NCBI GenBank assembly: GCA_013285505.1
Contig: CP053450.1
Span: 1,906,796 to 1,970,795 of the forward strand
DNA length: 64,000 nt
Direction: 5' to 3'
Source of the DNA: Planctomycetota bacterium
GTDB lineage: Bacteria; Planctomycetota; Phycisphaerae; Phycisphaerales; UBA1924
How positions within the stretch are numbered: the first letter of the stretch is position 1; each line of letters opens with the position of its first letter. A program made the translations under genes and the position numbers. A model generated the notes under the pieces. That model was not told the DNA's origin and ran no database searches. It worked only from the letters and a program-made list of their open reading frames with translations. Below, one piece after another: positions 57,096-64,000 of the stretch.

Positions 57096-57124
57096 GCACC
57101 CGGGAGCGGCGGGGTGAAGGAGCC

Positions 57125-57707
57125 ATGATGCGGCAGCGGAACAGTCACAACTCGGTTGGCACACGCGGGGCGTACACGCTCGTGGAGCTGCTCCTGGTCA
57201 TCCTGATCATGGGCATCGCCGGGGCGCTGGTCATCCCGCAGACCAGCCAGGCGCACGTGCTCCGCATCCACGCGGCGGTGCGGACGCTGGTCGCGGACAT
57301 CAGCTACGCCCAGACCGACGCGGCTGGCCTACCAGCAGCGCCGGGCGGTGATCTTTGACACCGACGAGAACACCTACACCGTCGCCGAGGTCACGGTGTC
57401 GTCCGGGGGCGACGTGACGTACACGCCGCTGTTCCTGGCGGGCGGGCCGGACGGCGATCACACCGTGGACTTCGACGGGCGGTCGTTCGACGGGGCCTCG
57501 CTGCGCGCGGCGGACTTCGACGGCAACGCGATCCTGATCTTCGACGAGATCGGCGCTCCGGTGCTGGACGCGGCGACCGACGTCAGCGCCGGCCTCGGCA
57601 CGATTTACATCGAGGGCTCGATGTCGGTGTTCCGGATCGAGGTGTTGCCGTACACCGGCCAGGTCCGTGTGACCGAGGTTGACGAGGTTCCGGTCGAGGA
57701 CGAGTAG
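57125..57707 (+). CDS. GspH-like minor pseudopilin (one frameshift)
   Basis: Repaired length 193 residues. GAAGGAG precedes ATGATG; an earlier ATG at 57092 overlaps the previous stop and is the alternative. Signal RGA-YTLVELLLVILIMG. A surplus G near 57322 (GCGGCTGG for GCGCTGG) separates ISYAQTDA from LAYQQRRAVIFDTDENTY. The long beta-rich C-terminal domain (FRIEVLPYTGQVRV) is like GspH/FimT minor pseudopilins, which prime the pilus tip. Confidence 0.82.
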
Positions 57708-57740
57708 GTCCCGCCGCGGGAACGCGGGGAAGGGGTGGGC

Positions 57741-58025
57741 ATGGGCCAGTCGCAACGCGGATCGCAATCGCTTCGCCGCCGGTCGTTCCGGGCCGCGGGG
57801 GTCACACTGGCGTCGGTGTTCAGCCTGCTGCTCTGGTCGAGGCTGAAGATGGTGACCGACACGCCCCGGATGGTGTACGCCGATCCGAAATCGGCCGAGG
57901 CGACGGGGGCAGAGCCCCTGCCGGGGCCGGGGGCGGCGTCCGGGCTCGAGCCATCGCGTCACGATGCGCCGGCGGTGGATTCCTCGGAAGAGCCGGCGGA
58001 TCCCCCCGAGACGATCGACCGATAA
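57741..58025 (+). CDS. Small membrane protein of the pilus cluster
   Basis: 94 residues with one membrane helix (GVTLASVFSLLLW) after a basic N-terminus, then a Pro/Glu/Ala-rich tail. A purine-rich GGGGAAGGGG lies upstream. Its place between pseudopilin and secretin suggests a GspC- or pilotin-like accessory role, but there is no sequence match. Confidence 0.6.
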   Translation: MGQSQRGSQSLRRRSFRAAGVTLASVFSLLLWSRLKMVTDTPRMVYADPKSAEATGAEPLPGPGAASGLEPSRHDAPAVDSSEEPADPPETIDR

Positions 58026-58247
58026 CTCCTGCGTCGGCGCGGTTCTGCTCGTGCCGATGACGCGGGGCTGTCGGGTTGTGCCGCGGCCGGGTTCCGGTTG
58101 TGACGGCGCCCAACGGGTACAAACCGAAGAGTGCCCCCAAGTCCTCCCCATAACCGGACGACAAGACCAGAGCAATCCGCGCGCTCGGGCCGACACGGTG
58201 TCGGTTGGCCTCTCGATCGCGACACATAACGGCGGGGAAGACGAGCA

Positions 58248-60929
58248 ATGAATATGAAGAACGATCGTCAGAACATCCGGGGTTCACGTCCGACAAGAAT
58301 CGCCCTGACCGCGGCGGCACTGGCCTGCATGGCCGGCGCCCCCGCCGGCCTGGCCCAGTCGAGCGTCGACGCGGAGGACAGCGCGGGCGGCCTCGGCTCG
58401 CTCATGTCGTTCCTTTCCGGCGGCGGCCAGGACGCCAACGGGCAGCCGGGCGCAGTGCAGGAGGGTTCGGCCGACGACTTCCGCACCGACGGGCTCTACT
58501 ACGACGAGAACATGACCGTCGAGCTGCACGTGCAGGACGAAGAGCTGACCAACGTGCTCCAGATGCTGTCGCTGCAGAGCGAGCGGAACATCGTGGCCAG
58601 CAACGACGTCTCGGCGCGGGTGACCGCCAACCTCTACGGCGTGACGTTCCACGAGGCCCTTGACGCCATCCTGCACGTCAACGGCTACGGCTACATCGAG
58701 AAGGGCAACTTCATCTACGTCTACCCGGCCGAGGTGCTCGAGCAGATCGAGCAGGCCTCGCGTCAGGTGGAGGGGCGGGTGTTCAACCTGAACTTCATCA
58801 GCTCCGTTGACGCCGCGGACTTCGTCACACCGCTCCTGAGTGAGTCGGGCGAGATCAAGACCAACGGCGAGACCGCGGCCTGGTCCGACCCGACCTCGCC
58901 GACCGGCAACGAGGAGTTCGCCTCGCTCTCGACGCTGATCGTCTACGACTACCCCGAGAACATCGAGGCCGTGTCGCGCATGCTCACCTCGCTCGACACG
59001 CGCCCTGCGCAGATCCTCGTCGAGGCGACGATCGTGCAGACGACGCTGACCGAGGCCAACGCGTTCGGCGTGGATTTCTCGATCATCGCCGACTTTGACT
59101 ACGCCGACTTCGCCAATCCCCTCGGTGCGGTTGACGCGCTGCTCGACGGGAACGACGGGTCGTCCCGCGTGCCCGCCGACGGGGGCGCGTCCGCGATCGT
59201 CGGCACGCCCGGCAACACCACCGGCCCCGGCACGTTCAAGGCCGGCATCGTCAGCAACGACGTGAGCGTGTTCCTCAAGCTGCTCAACGAGATCACCAGC
59301 ACGACCATCATCTCGAACCCGAAGGTCGTGACGCTGAACCGTCAGCCCGGCCGGGTGCTTGTCGGGCGCAAGGTCGGCTATCTCCAGACCACCTCGACCC
59401 AGACCTCAAGCACCCAGAGCGTGGAGTTCCTCGATACCGGTACCCAGCTCAACTTCCGCCCCTTTGTCACCGGCGAGGGCATCATCCGGATGGAGCTCAA
59501 GCCGCAGGTTTCGGAGGCGGCGCTCCGCTCGACGACCGACGTCGTCGGCTCGGTGGTGACCATCCCCGACGAGATCACCAACGAGCTGGTGGCCAACGTG
59601 ATGGTGCCCGACGGCCACACGATCGTGCTCGGCGGCCTGTTCCGCGAGGCGACCACGACCACCCGCCGTCAGGTGCCCGTGCTCGGTGACATCCCGATCC
59701 TTGGGTCCGCCTTCCGCGGCCACGACGACGATATTGACCGCCAGGAGATTATCTTCATGATCACGCCCTCGATCGTCAGCGATCAGGTGCTGGTCGATCA
59801 GGGCCTCCGTGGCGAGGACAGCGTCGAGCGCGTCCGCGCCGGTGCTCGCGAGGGCACGCTGCCCTTCTCGCAGACCCGCCAGGCGGCGCAGCTCGTCGTC
59901 GAGGCCGAACACCTCGCGGCCGCGGGCAAGACCGACGCGGCGCTGCACTCAGTCCGCCGGGCCCTGCACTTGGTGCCCGCCAACACCGACGCCATCGCAC
60001 TCCGCGAGAAGCTGGTGAACGAGCGGGACATCTGGCCCAGCGCGAGTGTGCTCGAGAACATCATCGAGGGTGATGCCGAGGAGACCCGGCACAACATCCT
60101 CCAGCACGGCTGGCGCGGCGACATCTCCCAGCGAGAGGTCGAGGCCGAAGAGACCTTCGCCGAGGTTGAGAACCAGAACCACAACACCTCCGGCGCGCAG
60201 AACAGCAACCGGGCGGCCAACATCAACCGAAACCGCGCCTCCAAGGCCGGGCAGTTTGGCGGAGAAGCCGCCGCCCGCTCCAACAGCACCCAGAGCCAGG
60301 ACCGCAACCACTTCGGGGACGCGCCCGCGTTCGCGGCGGCCCCCGACCTGGGGACGTGGTGGACGAGCCCCGAGTTTGACGTCTTCATGACCAACTGGGC
60401 GGTCGCCGAGGCCATCGAAGAGAACCGCGAGTTTGAGGCCAAGGACCGTTGGTGGGTCGAGCCCCAGTTCATCGGATTCGCCCAGGCGATCGACACGGAC
60501 ATCGAGTCGGGCAGCGACACGTCCTGGATCGGCAGCCCCGAGTTCGACGCCTTCATGACCGCGTGGGCGGTCGGGATCGCCGAGGAGAACGGGGAGTCGG
60601 CCGGCTCGATCAACACCTGGTGGACGAGCGACCACTTCCAGAGCTTCGCGGTGGCGTTCTCCTCGCCGAAGGGCGTCGAGAGCGACAACGAGTGGTGGGC
60701 GAGCGCCGAGTTCAAGGAGTTCATGCGGGTCTGGTCGATCGAGTCCGCCCGCGAGCAGGGGCGCGAGCCGGCCGACTTCGACGAGTGGTTCCAGAGCGCC
60801 GAGTTCAAGGCCTTCATGCAGGGCTACGAATCGGCGGTGGACCAGGCTGTCGCGAGCGGAGAGTTGGAAAACGGGCGTTCCACGTCCGGGACGACTTACA
60901 CACAAGTTCCGACCGATATCGAAGACTGA
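58248..60929 (+). CDS. Secretin (GspD/PilQ family) with novel C-terminal repeats
   Basis: 893 residues. Signal peptide 1-36. ELHVQDEELTNVLQMLSLQS (about 92-150) is the STN/N0-like domain; then an N1-like domain and the secretin channel from about 270, with the signature VPVLGDIPILGSAF near 476-490 and EIIFMITPSIV. Residues 540-590 are TPR-like helices; 640-690 are Asn/Gln/Ser-rich. Residues 704-871 are three repeats of exactly 56 residues. The channel should form the outer membrane pore for the pseudopilus encoded upstream. ATPase, platform protein and prepilin peptidase are not in the window. Confidence 0.93.
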   Translation: MNMKNDRQNIRGSRPTRIALTAAALACMAGAPAGLAQSSVDAEDSAGGLGSLMSFLSGGGQDANGQPGAVQEGSADDFRTDGLYYDENMTVELHVQDEELTNVLQMLSLQSERNIVASNDVSARVTANLYGVTFHEALDAILHVNGYGYIEKGNFIYVYPAEVLEQIEQASRQVEGRVFNLNFISSVDAADFVTPLLSESGEIKTNGETAAWSDPTSPTGNEEFASLSTLIVYDYPENIEAVSRMLTSLDTRPAQILVEATIVQTTLTEANAFGVDFSIIADFDYADFANPLGAVDALLDGNDGSSRVPADGGASAIVGTPGNTTGPGTFKAGIVSNDVSVFLKLLNEITSTTIISNPKVVTLNRQPGRVLVGRKVGYLQTTSTQTSSTQSVEFLDTGTQLNFRPFVTGEGIIRMELKPQVSEAALRSTTDVVGSVVTIPDEITNELVANVMVPDGHTIVLGGLFREATTTTRRQVPVLGDIPILGSAFRGHDDDIDRQEIIFMITPSIVSDQVLVDQGLRGEDSVERVRAGAREGTLPFSQTRQAAQLVVEAEHLAAAGKTDAALHSVRRALHLVPANTDAIALREKLVNERDIWPSASVLENIIEGDAEETRHNILQHGWRGDISQREVEAEETFAEVENQNHNTSGAQNSNRAANINRNRASKAGQFGGEAAARSNSTQSQDRNHFGDAPAFAAAPDLGTWWTSPEFDVFMTNWAVAEAIEENREFEAKDRWWVEPQFIGFAQAIDTDIESGSDTSWIGSPEFDAFMTAWAVGIAEENGESAGSINTWWTSDHFQSFAVAFSSPKGVESDNEWWASAEFKEFMRVWSIESAREQGREPADFDEWFQSAEFKAFMQGYESAVDQAVASGELENGRSTSGTTYTQVPTDIED
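60357..60860 (+). repeat. Three 56-residue repeats at the secretin C-terminus
   Basis: Trp-led half-repeats start at residues 704, 735, 760, 791, 816 and 847: spacing 31, 25, 31, 25, 31. First halves: TWWTSPEFDVFMTNWA, SWIGSPEFDAFMTAWA, EWWASAEFKEFMRVWS. Second halves: RWWVEPQFIGFAQAI, TWWTSDHFQSFAVAF, EWFQSAEFKAFMQGY. Consensus xWWxSxEFxxFMxxW. Confidence 0.92.
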
Positions 60930-60967
60930 GTTCAACCCGGACTCTGACACGCCGATAAGTGGGCCAC

Positions 60968-61001
60968 GGGCCCGCCCGTTTGACGGGCGGGCCCGCTTTC
61001 C
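60968..61001 (+). terminator. Terminator of the secretin gene
   Basis: Perfect 11-bp stem GGGCCCGCCCG / CGGGCGGGCCC with TTTGA loop, followed by GCTTTCCTT. Confidence 0.85.
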
Positions 61002-61033
61002 TTGGTTCACACGCGATGCACAGGAGCACCACC

Positions 61034-62260
61034 ATGCACGGTCCCACCCCGGTTCGACGCCTTGTGTTCTCGGTCTTTGCGGTCGGTCTCGCGGTCGGTT
61101 CTCTCGCGGGCTGCGGCGGCGGCGGGGCGTACACCAGACAGACGTCCCTCGATCACCAGTCCAAGATGGACATCATGAAGAGCGCGACCGAGTACGACAT
61201 GTCCCGGCAGGCGTACTACGCCGGCGACCTGAAAAAGGCATTGGACGGCGTGGAGCGCTCGATCGCCATCAACGACCAGGTCGCCAAGACGCACGTGCTG
61301 CGCGGCCGGATCCTGCTGGAGCTGAGCGAGCTCGACGGGGCGCTCGACGCGCTGCACACCGCCGAAGCGCTCGACCCCGAGAGCGTCGATGCGCAGTACT
61401 ACCTCGGCATGGCCTACGAGCGTCTCAACGAGTACGAGACGTCGATCGAGCACTACCAGGCCGCGGCCGAGATGAAGCCGGAGAAGGCGCAGTACATCGT
61501 GGCGGTCGCCGAGGTCATGATCGACGCGGGCCGGGTAGACGAGGCCGAGAGCTACCTCAGCAGCCGCCGCGCGAGGTTCGACCACAACGCGGGGGTGCGG
61601 CAGACGCTGGGCCACATCGCGTTGATGCAGGGCAACCCGACCAAGGCGCTGACCATGTTCTCCGAGGCGCGGATCCTCGCGCCCGAGGACATGGAGATCC
61701 TCGAAGACCTCGTGCAGACGCAGATCGCGCTCGGCCGGTACGGCGACGCATCGGGCGGCCTCGCAAAGCTGTTGAGCGACGAAGACTTTGCCGAGCAGCG
61801 GCGCGACCTCCGTCATGTGTACGGGCGTTGCCTGATCGAACTCGGCCGCTACATCGAGGCCCGGAACGTGTATCTCGCCCTGACCGAGGACGAGGAGGGC
61901 GGCTCGGATGTTGACGCCTGGATCGGGCTCGGGAACGTGTCGTGCATCATCAAGGACCCCTACCGGCTCCGGACCGCGGCAGGCCGGGTGATGGCCCTCG
62001 AGCCCAACCGTGAGGAGGGGTACCTGCTCCGGTCGATCTGGCACCGCCGCCGGGGCGAGAGCAACGACGCCCTGCGGTGGCTCGAGATCGCGGCCGAGCG
62101 TGCGGGCGAATCGCAGGCGATCTACACGATGGCCGGGCTCGTGCTGGCCGACCTCGGGCGCGACGACGACGCGCGGAAGGTCTTCTCCTCGGTGTTCCCC
62201 GCCGGCGAGAGCGACGAGTTCGCGGGCGTCTCCGAGAGCGATCTGATCACAGAAAACTGA
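61034..62260 (+). CDS. TPR lipoprotein (PilF-like)
   Basis: 408 residues. AGGAG at 61022-61026 favours this ATG over the one at 61016. Lipobox LAGC with Cys27. About nine TPRs follow (AYYAGDLKKALDGVERSIAI, AQYYLGMAYERLNEYETSIE, DALRWLEIAAERAGESQAIY). PilF/PilW-type TPR lipoproteins help assemble secretins, so the position behind the secretin gene suggests a pilotin role; it is longer than typical PilF (about 250). Separated from the secretin by a terminator. Confidence 0.85.
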   Translation: MHGPTPVRRLVFSVFAVGLAVGSLAGCGGGGAYTRQTSLDHQSKMDIMKSATEYDMSRQAYYAGDLKKALDGVERSIAINDQVAKTHVLRGRILLELSELDGALDALHTAEALDPESVDAQYYLGMAYERLNEYETSIEHYQAAAEMKPEKAQYIVAVAEVMIDAGRVDEAESYLSSRRARFDHNAGVRQTLGHIALMQGNPTKALTMFSEARILAPEDMEILEDLVQTQIALGRYGDASGGLAKLLSDEDFAEQRRDLRHVYGRCLIELGRYIEARNVYLALTEDEEGGSDVDAWIGLGNVSCIIKDPYRLRTAAGRVMALEPNREEGYLLRSIWHRRRGESNDALRWLEIAAERAGESQAIYTMAGLVLADLGRDDDARKVFSSVFPAGESDEFAGVSESDLITEN

Positions 62261-62317
62261 CCGGCGCGGAAACGCCGGTAGCCCCGCTGGGTCTGAGAGA
62301 GACGATATGTGTGTCGG

Positions 62318-62342
62318 CAGCCCACCCTACGCGGTGGGCTGC
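62318..62342 (-). terminator. Hairpin at the recJ end
   Basis: CAGCCCACC / GGTGGGCTG (9 bp) with a 7-nt loop overlaps the recJ stop codon. No T-run follows on the minus strand, so its function as terminator is inferred from position. A second hairpin ACCGGCG/CGCCGGT at 62260-62279 ends the TPR gene. Confidence 0.5.
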
Positions 62343-64000
62343 TGCACGCGCAGGTCCTGCAGTTCGAGTTCGACCGTGGTCGAGCCGCCCCAATGGGAGA
62401 GCGTGGGTTTGGCGAGTACATCGACGGGCATGCCCGCGGCGAGGTTGGCCGAGTGCTCGCCCCAACGCCAGGCGATGCTCTTGATGTACCGTCCGTGCCC
62501 GCGGAACCGGAGCTGAAGGTGCTTGCCCTCGCGCCCGACCTGGCGGGGGGTCTCGGCGATGGTAAGGCCGTCCAGGCGCAAGCGGATCGAGGGGTTGCCG
62601 GCGCCGAAGGGCCCCATCGCGGCGAGTTCCTCGACCGCCCCGACGGTCAGTTCATCGAGTGTCGCGACGCAGTCGTAGCGCAGCGTGCGGACGAGGTCCG
62701 CCGCGGGATGGACGGCGTTGATCTCCTCGGTGAGCGCCCGGGTGAACTCGTCGAGGGCGTCGCGGTGCAGGGTCAGCCCCGCAGCCATGTCGTGCCCGCC
62801 CCAGCGGTCGAGGTGGTGGGCACAGCGCTGCATCGCCGCGTGCAGACTGACCCCGACGACCGAACGTCCCGAGCCGTGGCAGTGGGCGCCCGTCGTCGTC
62901 GAGCAGGATCGTCGGGCGGCAGAACCTCTCGGCCAGCCGCGAACAGGCGATGCCCACGACGCCGGGGTGCCAGCCGGGGTTAGCCAGAACGATGACACGA
63001 CGGTCGTCGCCCGTCATCCCCGCGGCCTCGGCCATCTCGATCGCCTCTTTGACGATGGCGTCCTCGATCTTGCGGCGGGCGGTGTTCTGGCTGTTGAGCT
63101 CGTCGGCGATCGCGTACGCCTCCTCGTAGGAGGCCTCGGTGAACATGCGCACCGCGTCGCTGGCGTGGCCGAGCCGGCCGCAGGCGTTGAGGCGGGGGGC
63201 GAGGGTAAACGCGACGCGGCTCGGCGTCGATGTCGTCGCCGCCGAGGCCGGAGGCATCGACGAGGGCTCGCAGCCCGGCGAACGGCGAGCGTTTGATCCG
63301 GGCGAGGCCGAACCGCGCGATGACGCGGTTCTCATCCTCCAGCGGGACGACATCGGCGATAGAGCCGAGTGCCGCGAACGCGAGCATGTGCAGGAGCATC
63401 TCGCGGAGCCTCGGCGAGACCCGGTCGGACCCCTCCGAGAGCGTGACGACGCGCCCAGGCGAGCTTGTACGCCACGCCGGCCCCGCACAGCTCGCCGAAC
63501 GGGTAGCGGCTGCCGGGGGCGCGGGGGTGGACCGCGGCATACGCGTCGGGCATGTCGGCGTCGGTGGCGGGCGGGTTGTGGTGGTCGGTGATGACGAGAT
63601 CGACACCGAGGTCTTTGGCGACTCGGGCGGGCTCGCAGGCGGTGATGCCGCAGTCCACGCTGACGATGACGGCCGCCCCTGCGCGCGCAAGCGTGGCGAT
63701 GGCGTCCGCGTTCAGCCCGTATCCCTCGTCGAGGCGGTGGGGGACATAGGTCCGGATATCACCGTCGGGCGCCAGAGCCTTGCAGGTGTGCCAGAGGATC
63801 GCGGTCGCGGTGATGCCGTCCACGTCGTAGTCGCCGTAGATGACGATCTGTTCGCCGGCCCGCAGGGCGGGAGACGATGCGGCTCGGCGGCGTGGTCGGC
63901 GTCCGGCAGGAGAGAGGGGTCGTGGAGCTCGCGGAGCGTCGGGTGCAGGAACGCCTCGGCCTGTGACTGGTTTTCCAGCCCTCTCGACGCAAGGATGCGG
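62327..64000 (-). CDS. recJ: Single-strand exonuclease RecJ (5' end outside window; five frameshifts)
   Basis: 5'-3' single-strand exonuclease of recombination and mismatch repair. In order: LENQSQAEAFLHPTLRELHD, GDYDVDGITATA (motif I), SVDCGITA, DHHNPP (DHH motif), the long central region VVTLSEGSDRVSPRLREML, AFTLAPRLNACGRLG, then DHHA1 (HPGVVGIACSRLAERF, GGHDMAAG) and the OB domain. Surplus bases near 62890, 63219, 63455, 63870 and 63881 each shift the frame; all restored joins match the family. Five breaks in 1.7 kb is the densest cluster in the window. The N-terminus lies beyond 64000. Confidence 0.88.

Noticed and set aside
5659-64000. Programmed ribosomal frameshifting as the cause of the broken frames
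   Set aside because: There are too many sites in unrelated housekeeping genes, no slippery heptamers with downstream structures are consistently seen, and both +1 and -1 changes occur in G/C runs.

Overview
The window looks like a chromosomal segment of a high-GC planctomycete, most likely class Phycisphaerae. The evidence is: four secreted beta-propeller-type proteins that end in paired calcium loops followed by Ala-Trp-x-x-Gly-Cys (the 'GC-type dockerin' tail seen in that group), two PEP-CTERM proteins, a TIGR02999-like ECF sigma factor next to a Ser/Thr kinase with TPRs, and an LptD-like outer membrane protein. I see no phage, IS element, CRISPR array, rRNA or plasmid function. One tRNA (Leu, CAG) is present.

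Layout. 0-10 kb: partial glycerophosphodiesterase, a strange uncharged Asn/Gly/Phe/Trp-rich protein, an exported protein coupled to a LuxR-type regulator, a dockerin propeller, a PAC2 protein, and an ECF sigma/kinase pair. 10-20 kb: PEP-CTERM protein, coiled-coil lipoprotein, arylsulfotransferase-like protein, mnmA, a flavin halogenase-like oxidoreductase, and a ribF-nrnA-DNA methyltransferase operon. 20-30 kb: putA, an SRPBCC protein, asnB, yhhQ and a Vgb-like propeller. 30-45 kb: PLP decarboxylase, lptD, hmgA, DUF1697, small membrane proteins, a repeat-rich intergenic region, an LVIVD propeller and an acyl-CoA carboxyltransferase. 45-53 kb: recA, tRNA-Leu, an RNase HII-like protein, ribD, YgfZ/GcvT, an M42 peptidase and an HTH-receiver regulator. 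53-62 kb: a type II secretion/type IV pilus-like cluster (helical repeat protein, three pseudopilins, small membrane protein, secretin, TPR lipoprotein). 62-64 kb: recJ (5' end outside the window).

Three sequence-level signals go beyond the gene list. First, at least 27 single-base indels break 16 otherwise intact genes. By hand count about 17 of 22 insertions sit on a GCGC tetramer, which suggests systematic base-calling error, perhaps at a methylated motif; an orphan methyltransferase gene is in the window. For broken genes I give the full span and describe the repaired protein. Second, GC skew changes sign near 10.56 kb whatever the gene strand, as at a replication origin, an inversion end or a mis-join. 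Third, the secretin carries an unfamiliar C-terminal array of three 56-residue Trp-rich repeats.

Several start codons lack a Shine-Dalgarno sequence and instead have a TANNCT-like box 5-8 nt upstream, which suggests leaderless transcripts.
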